In this document: positions 1 through 8,080 of the stretch, piece after piece
How the letters are laid out: every line of letters begins with the position of its first letter
Numbering within the stretch: position 1 is the first letter of the stretch
Source: CAYJEQ01 sp964371155
GTDB lineage: Bacteria; Bacillota; Clostridia; Oscillospirales; Ruminococcaceae
DNA: 39,435 nucleotides
NCBI GenBank assembly: GCA_964371155.1
Contig: CAYJLI010000017.1
Location: forward strand, 1-39,435
Reading direction: 5' to 3'
Notes under the pieces: model-generated
What the model saw: only the letters and a program-made list of their open reading frames with translations
Told to the model about the DNA's origin: nothing
Database searches by the model: none
Translations under genes and position numbers: made by a program

Positions 1-6
1 AATCTG

Positions 7-28
7 AAATGTGCCGAGTGGCACATTT
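7..28 (+). terminator. Hairpin ending an upstream gene
   Basis: Arms AAATGTGCC (7-15) and GGCACATTT (20-28) pair perfectly around a GAGT loop and are followed by a short T-rich stretch. It probably ends a transcript from a gene left of the window. Confidence 0.55.
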
Positions 29-110
29 ACTTTAAACTTCTATATATTGTAAAATTAGCATGTAAAGCTATTGTCAAACTACAATTATATAAAAGAAAGA
101 AGGTAATATT

Positions 111-710
111 ATGGGCTTTTTTGACAAACTAAAAGACAATATTGAAAACACAGCCAAATCTGCGGCTAAAGATTTAATGAGTGAGAATGCCGATGGGCTA
201 AGAAATGCCACTTGTGAAACAATTATCCTTGGTAAAATACCATCCTCCCTTGAGGAGCTAAAAGCAATGGACGGTGCGGATTTTAAAGATGCTGAAAAGA
301 TAGTAGCGCTTACAGTTGCGGCGCTTTGTATGTACCCAGCTGATAAAAATGTCTGCATTGATATGTTAAATTATCTAAAAGGGCCAAGACCGCTTTCAAA
401 CTATGAAATACAGTTTTTATCTGAAAGATTTAGAGGCAAAGATTATTTAGCCGCATCCTATTTAGTGGGTGCAACTTACGAAAATAATTATGAGCCAAGC
501 GAGCCATACACCGTAAAGGTTTATACAACAAGCCATACCGACGATTTAATAAGTGAGGGATATAAGCAGTTTTTCCTTAAATCGGGTGGGGCTGACAGCG
601 CCAGAGGAGTAAAGCTTCGCAAGAAAGAATCCACGGGAGAATGGTTTTTATGGGAATACCTACTACTTCCCGACATAAGAAAACCCAAAAGTGCCGATCC
701 TTGGGCATAA
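111..710 (+). CDS. Hypothetical protein, DUF6935-like
   Basis: This is a 199-residue soluble protein with no signal peptide or membrane segment. The ATG at 111 has an AGAAGG ribosome site at 97-102. The N-terminus (MGFFDKLKDNIENTAKSAAK) is amphipathic and charged, like small Firmicutes proteins of the DUF6935 type. The C-terminal half has a compact motif region with FLKSGGADSARGVKLRKK followed by EWFLWEY and ends in SADPWA; I associate this ending with that family from memory only. No catalytic residues can be named. The gene stands alone between two hairpins (7-28 and 775-808), so it is probably monocistronic. Function unknown; the family assignment is tentative. Confidence 0.75.
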   Translation: MGFFDKLKDNIENTAKSAAKDLMSENADGLRNATCETIILGKIPSSLEELKAMDGADFKDAEKIVALTVAALCMYPADKNVCIDMLNYLKGPRPLSNYEIQFLSERFRGKDYLAASYLVGATYENNYEPSEPYTVKVYTTSHTDDLISEGYKQFFLKSGGADSARGVKLRKKESTGEWFLWEYLLLPDIRKPKSADPWA

Positions 711-774
711 AAATATAGCGAAAATCGGAAACTACGGTGGGGCATGGATGCATTAAATGCATGGGTATTTATAA

Positions 775-808
775 TTTAGGCTGTGGTGAAATTTCACCAC
801 AGCCTAAA
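775..808. terminator. 34-nt perfect palindrome, likely bidirectional terminator
   Basis: Arms TTTAGGCTGTGGTGAAA (775-791) and TTTCACCACAGCCTAAA (792-808) are perfectly complementary with no spacer, so the real loop would be the central few bases. There is no long T-tract on either side. The position after the first gene and before the next promoter suits a terminator. Confidence 0.55.
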
Positions 809-851
809 ATAAAGATAAAAAATATGTAAGGGCGTTTTGCGTCAAACCACA

Positions 852-880
852 TTGAAATAAATGGAATTTAATGTTATGAT
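852..880 (+). promoter_or_regulatory. Sigma-A type promoter of the sensor operon
   Basis: TTGAAA (852-857), a 17-nt spacer and TATGAT (875-880), 49 nt upstream of the start codon at 930, which is preceded by AAGGAGG at 919-925. Confidence 0.6.
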
Positions 881-929
881 ATGGATATTAATGTAATTAT
901 ATAGCTTATAGACATAATAAGGAGGTAGC

Positions 930-3332
930 ATGAGAAAATTAAGACTTCGCATAATAGTGTCTTTTTTTGCTTTGATTTTCCTGCTGGGCTTTCCTATGAT
1001 GTCGTCGGATGTGGATATAATTATACCGAGTAAAAACGAAAACTACATAACTGCACTCGAAAATGCAAATCCCGACATAAAAATAGGCAAAACGCAATTC
1101 CCAAGCGCTGTAAGGAGCTTTGAAAAAGGAGACACCATCGCCGCATATAATAGTGTAGCGATCCCTCTTTTAAATGAAAGCTATACCTTCACTGCGCATT
1201 ATAGGCAAACAATAATAATTGCCATAGATAGGGATATGACCAATGCTCAAATCGAGGGCTTTAGCGACCTTGTAAACAGCACACTTCCAATAAATTTTGA
1301 TTTTTCAAATATGATAGCACCGAATATGTGGGAATACCCCCAAACTCATCAAGTGGTTTTATCGATGGCAAATGCACTATACGGTGGATACGATGTGGAT
1401 GCAGTGGCAGAAGTAATAAAAAGATTGGATGAACAGAAGCGTTTTTTTGTAGGTGATGCATCGCAACCGGTTACAATAACATATGATAGTACTGCGGTGG
1501 ATTTGATTAAAAAAGGTAAAAATCTTGAAATTATCATTCCAAACGATGGCACATTAAGCTTTGATTTTGGCGAGCTTAGCTATATGGGAAATACGATTTA
1601 CAGCGAAAATTTAGACGATGCACTCATTGATAATGGTTATAGACTGCCCGACGGCAGAGCCGATGAAAGATTTTATCCCTCAAAGGAAGAGTATGCAAAT
1701 GTTGGCGAAATAACCGACTATGAGGAATATTGTGCCGCCACATCTTTAGTTGCAAAAACTCTCAGGAGGGATTCGTTTAACACAAGGATTTTCGGATTTA
1801 CAAATCAAAAAGAATCAGTAGCTTTTTATCTATTATTGCTTTGTTTAAGCATTTTATATATGATTTCGCTGATGAGAAGAATAACATCGGCTAAAATCAG
1901 GGGTGCGGCAGTTAATATTTGCATCTTGGTGATGCTCTATATCACACTTTCCTGCATAAAAGGGATTACAAACAACTCACCTGTAATAGAAACTTTTATC
2001 TGGTACTGCTATTATTTACCCACACTTTTAATTCCAGCAATGTTCGTATACATCGCTATAAATACAGAAAACAATGCGAGTAGCAAAAATCTGGACAAAT
2101 TCTACAAAATATATTTAGGGCTTTCATTTTTCTACTTAATATTAATTTTTACAAACAATTTCCACCAAATGGTTTTTATTATTACAAACCATTTGACTAC
2201 TGAGTTTACATATAATTTTGCTTACTATATCATAATGGGAACAATATACATAAGTGTTTTCTTAGCCCTTGGAGTGCTTATATATAAAAGCTTTCAGTCC
2301 CCAAAGAAAAAAGCATTTTTAATGCCTACAATTACTCTTGTAGTGTCCCTTTGTTACACATGCGCAAGGGTCATTGGTATGCAATTTGCAAGGGAATTTG
2401 ACATTGCTTTTGGATTTTCCATAATGATAATGCTTGCGATAGAAGCTTGTATGCAAAGCAGGCTCTTTCCAAACAACAAAGGATATAACAAGCTGTTTTC
2501 CGATTCAAGCCTTATGATGGAAATAAGGGATTTTTCTGAAAATATAGTGGCGTCCTCTTCCACTGCTAAAGTGATGAATGATAATTTTTCACTTGTAAGG
2601 AATTCGATAGCAGGGGGGACATTCCTTTACTACGAAGACTACACCACACTTAACACAGCGAGCGAAAAGCTCTCAAAGCTTAATTGCGAGCTCGAGAGAA
2701 ATAATCTCCTTTTAAAAGATAAAGCACGGGTAAATGAAGAGCTATCGGCACTTAGAGCAGAGAAAGAGGTATATGGGAATATTGATGTAGTTTTAAATGA
2801 GGAAACTCAGAAAATTGCAAAGATACTCTCGCAAATAGAAACCTTAGAGGATAAAAAGTGGCTGATAGGCAGAATAAATATTATAATCTGCAAAATAAAG
2901 CGTGTTTGCATGCTCCTTATAAGTGCAATGTATAAAAAAGATCAACCGATAAGCAATTTTGTGAATAATATTACCGAGATGAAAGAGTTTGCCGAAGCAT
3001 CGGGGCTTAAAATAACAATTGGCAATATAAAAACCGGTAATATTGATACTGATAAATTGCTGAAAATGTATAGAATATTTTGCCTTGTGGTGGAAAGAGC
3101 CGCAGCCAAGAAATGCTCTGACATTGTAGTACAGCTTTACGACATTGGAGAAGAAACAGTGTTTTCAGTAATACCGGACAAAGAAGTTTTAAAAGAGAGT
3201 GAATTAGAGGAGATTGCACAGAAATTTTCTCTCGAGGATGTGCTTATTAAAATAAAACCTTGGGACGATACCCAGTCGATTCTGCTTTCATTTGAGCGGC
3301 AATATCACGCAGAGGAGGCAGTGCATGATTGA
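930..3332 (+). CDS. Membrane sensor with degenerate histidine-kinase-like C-terminus
   Basis: This is an 800-residue protein. An N-terminal signal/anchor (about residues 8-25) is followed by an extracytoplasmic domain of roughly 270 residues. About seven membrane segments follow between residues 297 and 505, and a cytoplasmic part of about 290 residues contains a helical, coiled-coil stretch (about 575-640). The last 100 residues (ERAAAKKCSDIVVQLYD...) look like the ATPase region of the neighbouring kinase (REASTNAARHADATKIH...). However, they lack the Asn of the N-box and the Gly-rich boxes, and no HD-type phosphoacceptor motif is visible. I infer a ligand-sensing pseudokinase that partners with the next gene, whose start lies inside this gene's end (8-nt overlap). 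The extracellular domain family is not recognised. Confidence 0.75.
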   Translation: MRKLRLRIIVSFFALIFLLGFPMMSSDVDIIIPSKNENYITALENANPDIKIGKTQFPSAVRSFEKGDTIAAYNSVAIPLLNESYTFTAHYRQTIIIAIDRDMTNAQIEGFSDLVNSTLPINFDFSNMIAPNMWEYPQTHQVVLSMANALYGGYDVDAVAEVIKRLDEQKRFFVGDASQPVTITYDSTAVDLIKKGKNLEIIIPNDGTLSFDFGELSYMGNTIYSENLDDALIDNGYRLPDGRADERFYPSKEEYANVGEITDYEEYCAATSLVAKTLRRDSFNTRIFGFTNQKESVAFYLLLLCLSILYMISLMRRITSAKIRGAAVNICILVMLYITLSCIKGITNNSPVIETFIWYCYYLPTLLIPAMFVYIAINTENNASSKNLDKFYKIYLGLSFFYLILIFTNNFHQMVFIITNHLTTEFTYNFAYYIIMGTIYISVFLALGVLIYKSFQSPKKKAFLMPTITLVVSLCYTCARVIGMQFAREFDIAFGFSIMIMLAIEACMQSRLFPNNKGYNKLFSDSSLMMEIRDFSENIVASSSTAKVMNDNFSLVRNSIAGGTFLYYEDYTTLNTASEKLSKLNCELERNNLLLKDKARVNEELSALRAEKEVYGNIDVVLNEETQKIAKILSQIETLEDKKWLIGRINIIICKIKRVCMLLISAMYKKDQPISNFVNNITEMKEFAEASGLKITIGNIKTGNIDTDKLLKMYRIFCLVVERAAAKKCSDIVVQLYDIGEETVFSVIPDKEVLKESELEEIAQKFSLEDVLIKIKPWDDTQSILLSFERQYHAEEAVHD

Positions 3333-4743
3333 TTTTTATTTTTACTCGGAAGATAGATTAGCGCTTTTACTAATGGGAACACTTTTTTTAATCGTCCCTC
3401 AAGCGGGATATGCAAGTGCAATATTTCTTAATAATCCAATCAAAAGGATAAAAGTATTGATAGGGGAAGTGGCGCTTTTAATTTACTGTACACTACTTAG
3501 CATGTTGCCTATAACGGTGATGACAAATAAGCGTTATGGAATTATAGATATACATTTTATAAGCCTACTAATTTCCATCGCAGGGACATTTGCAGTAATT
3601 TACTTTCTCTATCTCTCGGTTGCAAATAAAGACAAAGAGATGATGGTGGTTGTTATAATACTTCTTACCATGCCGATTATTTCAAATTACTACACCTTGC
3701 GTTATGTGATTTCAATGTCCATTTTGATGGTGCGAGCTTTTGAACGACTAAGTGATGAATTTTACCGCCAAAAGCATGAGTTGTCCGCATTTTCGATACG
3801 AGAAGGACTTGATACTCTTCCCTCGGGGGTGATGTTTTGCGAAGAAGGTGGATATATCTATCTTATAAACAGAAAAATGGAACAACTAATAATGCGATTT
3901 TTGGGAGAAGTTCAGAAAAACGGCAAGGACTTTTGGCGCACAATTGAAAGTGGAAATGTAAAAGATGTGGAGTGCCAACTTGTGGAAGGTGATATGATAA
4001 TCCGCACAGGTAGGGATTCATGGAGGTTTTCACGAAAGAAATTTGCCATAGATGGAATGAATTATATAGAAATAATAGCGACCGATGTCAGCAAAATTGC
4101 CACTCTATTAGATAAATTAGAGGAGGATAATGAAGAGCTGATAAGGCAGGGAGAAGAAATACACAGACTTTCACAAAAGATGGAGGCGCTTCGCTACGAA
4201 CAAGAATATTCACGCATTCGAAGCCAAGTCCATGATGTAATGGGGCAAAGGCTTACCGCAATGCAGAGGATACTTCAAAGCCATGATGAAAGCGATTATA
4301 AAAAAATGGTTCCGCTTTTGAGCAATATTATAAAGCAAATAAAAGAAAAAGACACAGAAGACATAAAAGATAGTTTTGCTAAGCTATGTGATTATTTTAA
4401 TCAGATAGGAGTTTCAATTGAGCTCGATGGTGAGCTGCCTAAAGAAGAGCATGTTGCCCAGCTATTTTTAGCGGTACTCAGAGAAGCGAGTACTAACGCT
4501 GCAAGACATGCTGATGCGACGAAAATTCACTCTAAGATAGAGCTTGATGACACTCACTACCACATAGAAATCACCAATAACGGCACCCCACCTAAAACAG
4601 GCATTGTGGAGGGTACGGGGCTTATGGGCATACGAACACGCACTGAAAATGCCGGAGGAACACTGAAAGTTGAGCTCATTCCTGAATTTGCGATAATTAT
4701 TACAATAGGTAGAAGAGAGTTAGAAAACAATTTTCACGCTTAA
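3325..4743 (+). CDS. Membrane sensor histidine kinase (NarL-partner type)
   Basis: 472 residues from the ATG at 3325. This start is chosen over an upstream TTG (3292) because AGAGGAGG lies at 3311-3318 and it gives translational coupling with the preceding gene. About five membrane helices occupy residues 12-138. A PAS-like segment (about 155-255) and a coiled coil (260-298) lead to the dimerisation/phosphoacceptor helix with QVHDVMGQRL (His303). The HATPase domain follows, with N-box REASTNAARHA (Asn391) and G-box EGTGLMGIRTR (429-439). The HDxxGQ arrangement is the HisKA_3-like type that normally phosphorylates LuxR-type response regulators, and one is encoded next. It probably receives its signal jointly with the upstream pseudokinase-like sensor. 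Confidence 0.88.
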   Translation: MIDFYFYSEDRLALLLMGTLFLIVPQAGYASAIFLNNPIKRIKVLIGEVALLIYCTLLSMLPITVMTNKRYGIIDIHFISLLISIAGTFAVIYFLYLSVANKDKEMMVVVIILLTMPIISNYYTLRYVISMSILMVRAFERLSDEFYRQKHELSAFSIREGLDTLPSGVMFCEEGGYIYLINRKMEQLIMRFLGEVQKNGKDFWRTIESGNVKDVECQLVEGDMIIRTGRDSWRFSRKKFAIDGMNYIEIIATDVSKIATLLDKLEEDNEELIRQGEEIHRLSQKMEALRYEQEYSRIRSQVHDVMGQRLTAMQRILQSHDESDYKKMVPLLSNIIKQIKEKDTEDIKDSFAKLCDYFNQIGVSIELDGELPKEEHVAQLFLAVLREASTNAARHADATKIHSKIELDDTHYHIEITNNGTPPKTGIVEGTGLMGIRTRTENAGGTLKVELIPEFAIIITIGRRELENNFHA

Positions 4744-4773
4744 TATACTTAAAATCTGTTTTTCAGCCACAGG

Positions 4774-4846
4774 GGCACGACGGCAGAAAACATTGCACAG
4801 CATGACCAGCTTTTATGGTTGTTTTGTGCATTAAAGAAAGGAAAGG
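4774..4846 (+). promoter_or_regulatory. Structured leader of the response regulator (shared motif, copy A)
   Basis: The 111-nt gap between kinase and regulator can fold TGCACA (4794-4799) with TGTGCA (4825-4830), enclosing GACCA/TGGTT with a T-rich loop. It contains TTTATGGTTGTTTTG (4812-4826), identical to 31632-31646 upstream of the larA homologue and similar to 22319-22335 upstream of the hydratase. ATGACC (4802-4807) could alternatively pair with GGTCAT (4845-4850), covering the end of the ribosome site. This suggests a post-transcriptional switch; the ligand is unknown. Confidence 0.4.
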
Positions 4847-4854
4847 TCATATTT

Positions 4855-5469
4855 ATGATTAGAGTTATGATTGTAGATGATCACAAGTCCGTACTTGATG
4901 CATTTAGTAGTGTAATCTCCACTGAAAATGATATGGAACTCGTGGGTAGCTCAACAAGTACAAAAGACATTGTTAAGCTTTGTGAGGAGCTAAATCCCGA
5001 TGTGCTCCTCACCGATATTTCCATTGAGTCAAATGATAGCGGGATAAAAGTGGCGGAAAAAATAAGTGAATGCTTTCCAGAGATAAAAATTATGGTAATG
5101 TCGGGATTTGATGAAATTTCTTATATACCGGGTGCAAAAAAAGCGGGTGCAAGTGCTTTTATATCAAAAGCGAGACCGATGAATGAATTTGTTGATGTTA
5201 TAAGAGCAGTTGCGAGGGGTGAAAAGAGATTTCCTGAGCCGATTACAATACCAACAGCAAGTGGAGAATCCCCATATACCGAAAGGGAAATGGAGGTTTT
5301 AAAGCTTTTATGCCATTCCTATTCACGCAATGAAATAGCCGATGAAATGGGCATTGCCATGGGCACTGTGAAAAGGCATATTGAAAATATTTTGCTAAAA
5401 TCGGGCTGTAAAAATGCAATGGAATTAGTGGTGTATGTGGTAGGAAATGGATACATTGCCGCCAAATAA
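4855..5469 (+). CDS. NarL/FixJ-family response regulator
   Basis: 204 residues from the ATG at 4855, chosen because AGGAAAGG lies 8 nt upstream and the protein then opens directly with the receiver fold (MIRVMIVDDH). The receiver domain (about 1-120) has the acidic pair Asp8-Asp9, phosphoacceptor Asp54 in LLTDISI and the conserved Lys in AFISKARP. The C-terminal LuxR-type helix-turn-helix (YTEREMEVLKLL to the recognition helix MGTVKRHIENIL) binds DNA. It is the cognate partner of the kinase at 3325-4743. The 111-nt structured gap before it suggests separately adjusted translation. Target genes are unknown; the EAL gene downstream is a plausible one. Confidence 0.92.
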   Translation: MIRVMIVDDHKSVLDAFSSVISTENDMELVGSSTSTKDIVKLCEELNPDVLLTDISIESNDSGIKVAEKISECFPEIKIMVMSGFDEISYIPGAKKAGASAFISKARPMNEFVDVIRAVARGEKRFPEPITIPTASGESPYTEREMEVLKLLCHSYSRNEIADEMGIAMGTVKRHIENILLKSGCKNAMELVVYVVGNGYIAAK

Positions 5470-5559
5470 TAAGAGGGATACTTTATCTGAAATATCTTGC
5501 TTTTAGCTGTCAGTTTTTAAATTGTACGAATTTATCAAAGTGCATTTTGTAGATAAACC

Positions 5560-5588
5560 TTGAACTTTAATCTTCCATTTGGTATAAT
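5560..5588 (+). promoter_or_regulatory. Sigma-A promoter of the EAL gene
   Basis: TTGAAC (5560-5565), a 17-nt spacer and TATAAT (5583-5588). The TTG that could be read as an upstream start codon at 5560 is the -35 box, so translation must begin further downstream. Confidence 0.7.
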
Positions 5589-5628
5589 TAAAAGATACGC
5601 TGGACTTAATGATGAATGGGGTAATAAA

Positions 5629-6873
5629 ATGATGAATGGTACTCAAAACAGCCCGAAAATTGATGTCAGATTTAACATTAAAAGCTATGAGCAATTTCTT
5701 GAAGATAATAAAAAATACAAGTTCAACAAAATATGCATGACCGAAGTAATCAATGCGGACATGATGATTGCAAATTTTGGAGAAGAGAGGTATTACAGTA
5801 CAAGCACGGAGATACTGGCAATGGGAAATAGCGCATATGAGCAGATGGGTATTAGCCACTTAATCCATGTATATATACATTCATACAAAACTTTCATGGC
5901 TGTTGCAAATGACGATATGAGCGATGAAGATTTCTACAATTTAATGAAAGTAAATCATGCACAGTACGAGCTTATAAGAGGGCAACAGACTGGGCTTAGT
6001 GGAATTTCACGCTTTGCGATTGCATTTGGTGATGACCTTGTAAACCGCTGTTTAAGCGCATATTATCTAAATAGCGAACTGCAAAATAATTTTATGGAAG
6101 TTGCAAATGAAAAGGAATTACTCGACCGTGAGCACCAAGAACATGTCGTAATTTTAGATATTATAACGCATGCGCTTGAAAATGATAAAGTAATTCCTTT
6201 TTTTCAAGGAATATATGATAATAAAGCCGAAAAAATCACCAAATATGAAGCGCTTATGAGGATAATGGATAAAGACAACAAATTATTTAATCCTGCATTC
6301 TTCCTCGAAGCCTCTAAAAAGCTCAAGACTTATTTGCCACTGAGCAAAGCGTTGATTGATAAGGCACTGAAACTTTTTGAAGGTAAAGAAAGCATGATGA
6401 GTATTAATATTACTCTATATGACATTCAATCAGAAGATTTCAGAAACTGGTTCCTGAATAGATTACAACAGCACCCTACCCCTGAAAAAATAATAATTGA
6501 GTTTGTTGAAACAGAAAATTACACCAAAAACAATCAGCTCTTTAATTTCCTCAGCGAGGTGCGTGAAATTGGTTGTTTAATAGCTGTTGATGATTTTGGC
6601 GTGGGCTATGCAACATATTCTTCTATAATATCTTTAAAACCGGATATAATCAAAATAGACGGAGATATTATAAGCACTCTACAAACAAGTGAAAACAGCA
6701 TGATAATACTGGACTCTATATGCTATATGGCTAATTTAATAGGTGCAGAAATTGTGGCAGAATTTGTTGAGAACGAAGAAATCCAAAACATAATCTTAAA
6801 ACGAAAAATTAACTATTCGCAAGGATATCATTTTGCTAAACCACAAAGCTTTGAAAGTCTTGATATAAGATGA
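5629..6873 (+). CDS. EAL-domain c-di-GMP phosphodiesterase-like protein
   Basis: 414 residues from ATG 5629 (the next codon is also ATG). This start is preferred because longer reading would run through the promoter at 5560-5588; the ribosome site is weak (GGGG at 5618-5621). The EAL domain covers about residues 185-412 and keeps the catalytic signatures: EALMR (207-211), Asn260, EFVETE (Glu291), DDFG (321-324), Lys342, the later Glu in AEFVENEE, and QGYHFAKP. An active phosphodiesterase hydrolysing c-di-GMP is therefore likely. The N-terminal ~180 residues look like a degenerate GGDEF fold without the GGDEF motif (inference). No membrane segment is seen, so it is cytosolic. It lies directly after a two-component system and is followed by a strong terminator. 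Confidence 0.88.
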   Translation: MMNGTQNSPKIDVRFNIKSYEQFLEDNKKYKFNKICMTEVINADMMIANFGEERYYSTSTEILAMGNSAYEQMGISHLIHVYIHSYKTFMAVANDDMSDEDFYNLMKVNHAQYELIRGQQTGLSGISRFAIAFGDDLVNRCLSAYYLNSELQNNFMEVANEKELLDREHQEHVVILDIITHALENDKVIPFFQGIYDNKAEKITKYEALMRIMDKDNKLFNPAFFLEASKKLKTYLPLSKALIDKALKLFEGKESMMSINITLYDIQSEDFRNWFLNRLQQHPTPEKIIIEFVETENYTKNNQLFNFLSEVREIGCLIAVDDFGVGYATYSSIISLKPDIIKIDGDIISTLQTSENSMIILDSICYMANLIGAEIVAEFVENEEIQNIILKRKINYSQGYHFAKPQSFESLDIR

Positions 6874-6950
6874 TTTTATCTCTGAGAGATAAATAGTACA
6901 CATAAGAGTAATAATAATTAAATAAGAGCTTAAATTATTTCATAAAAGGT

Positions 6951-6981
6951 AGCCTCCCATCAACATTGGGAGGCTTTTTTT
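6951..6981 (+). terminator. Rho-independent terminator after the EAL gene
   Basis: AGCCTCCCA (6951-6959) and TGGGAGGCT (6967-6975) pair around a 7-nt loop, followed by a run of T (to 6981). Confidence 0.9.
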
Positions 6982-7066
6982 AATTATATTATGAAGACTG
7001 ATTTGTTGGTTTTTCACATTTTAACGCAATTTGTATTTGCAGTTTTATAACTAAAATTTCTTAAAA

Positions 7067-7078
7067 TTGGTATACCAA
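7067..7078. promoter_or_regulatory. GntR/FCD-type operator palindrome
   Basis: TTGGTATACCAA is a perfect 12-bp palindrome with the GT..AC core bound by FadR-subfamily (FCD) GntR regulators. It lies in the leader of such a gene, about 95 bp upstream of the -35 box. A related palindrome overlaps the promoter at 31433-31461. Confidence 0.5.
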
Positions 7079-7172
7079 AAAATAGGTGCATGTAGAAAAA
7101 AAACTTGATATTCGATAAATTTTTCGTTTTTATAGCTGAAAATTTCATTAATAAATGTGTTTTTCTTCCATA

Positions 7173-7202
7173 TTGACAAATTATAGTAAGATGTGTTAAC
7201 AT
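7173..7202 (+). promoter_or_regulatory. Probable promoter of the gntR operon
   Basis: TTGACA (7173-7178) is a perfect -35. TAACAT (7197-7202) after 18 nt is the best -10, matching the consensus at four of six positions. Confidence 0.5.
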
Positions 7203-7274
7203 ATAAGTAACATTTAAAAGCGAATAATAATTTTATAATCGAATAAAAATAAATAGAATGAGTTGTGATTATTA

Positions 7275-8018
7275 ATGGACGAAGTAAAATTTGAAAAAAT
7301 TGATAAGCTCGAATCGGAAAGTACGCAACTATATGAAATAATTATTGAATCAATTAGTGATAAATTGGCAAAAGGTGAATATAAGATAGGTGATATTTTA
7401 CCAGCCGAAAGGGATCTTGCGGCACAATTCGGTGTGAGTAGGGCTCCCGTGAGAGAAGCACTCAAAATACTTACATTTTTAGGTGTTGTGAAAAAAGTCG
7501 GGAATAATTTAATAATAAATAGTGTTAAATTAAGTGATTTAATGTCTAAAATTTATTTTTCGTTTAAGCTTGATAAGCAATCAATTATGCACTTGCTTGA
7601 AATTCGTATGGCAATAGAAATATATGCTGCAAGCCGAGCGGCACAGCTTTGCAATAGTGACGACTTAATTAAAATGAAAAAAACCTTAGAGCTCAGTAAA
7701 GAGCATATGCAGGATAGAGAAAAAACGGCTCAGTACGCTTTAGAATTTCATGAAGCGATTATTGAAGCTTCAAAAAATGATATTCTAAAAGATATTTATG
7801 ATTATTTACGGCATCTATTAGCATTTTCTCAAAAAGCTTATCATAGTGAATCCACCCATTCAAAGCATTCGCATGAATCGCATGAATCTTTATTCGAAGC
7901 GATACTCCATAAGAATCCAACAGCGGCCTCGGTGCACATGCAAAAGCATTTAGAAGTAGTGCGTAAAGAATTGTATGATTTTTTCAGTAAAAACGACGAC
8001 TTTTCAGATCTATTTTAA
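7275..8018 (+). CDS. GntR-family transcriptional regulator (FadR/FCD subfamily)
   Basis: 247 residues. The N-terminal winged helix (about 18-82) has the family pattern KIGDILPAERDLAAQFGVSR followed by APVREALKILTFLGVV. The C-terminal all-helical FCD domain (about 100-235) carries LEIRMAIEIYAA and spaced His residues (FHEAI, SHESLF, HMQKHL) of the type that bind a metal and a carboxylate effector. The start at 7275 has only a weak ribosome site. It heads a unit with an amidohydrolase and a DUF819 membrane protein, so it probably controls them in response to a small acid. The palindrome at 7067-7078 fits autoregulation, and the similar one at 31448-31463 suggests control of the LarA homologue too. 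Confidence 0.9.
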   Translation: MDEVKFEKIDKLESESTQLYEIIIESISDKLAKGEYKIGDILPAERDLAAQFGVSRAPVREALKILTFLGVVKKVGNNLIINSVKLSDLMSKIYFSFKLDKQSIMHLLEIRMAIEIYAASRAAQLCNSDDLIKMKKTLELSKEHMQDREKTAQYALEFHEAIIEASKNDILKDIYDYLRHLLAFSQKAYHSESTHSKHSHESHESLFEAILHKNPTAASVHMQKHLEVVRKELYDFFSKNDDFSDLF

Positions 8019-8080
8019 CATCACTCAACCTCACTAAATGAAAAGTCATGTCGCTTTAATAAATTTATAGGAGGCATGAG

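Noticed and set aside
3292..3324. Upstream TTG start for the histidine kinase
   Set aside because: No ribosome site; ATG 3325 has AGAGGAGG 6 nt before it.
5560..5628. Longer EAL protein starting at a TTG at 5560
   Set aside because: That TTG is the -35 box of a promoter with 17-nt spacing to TATAAT at 5583-5588.
7014..7202. 62-residue minus-strand ORF upstream of gntR
   Set aside because: Lies in AT-rich promoter DNA containing the operator and -35 box, with a low-complexity translation.
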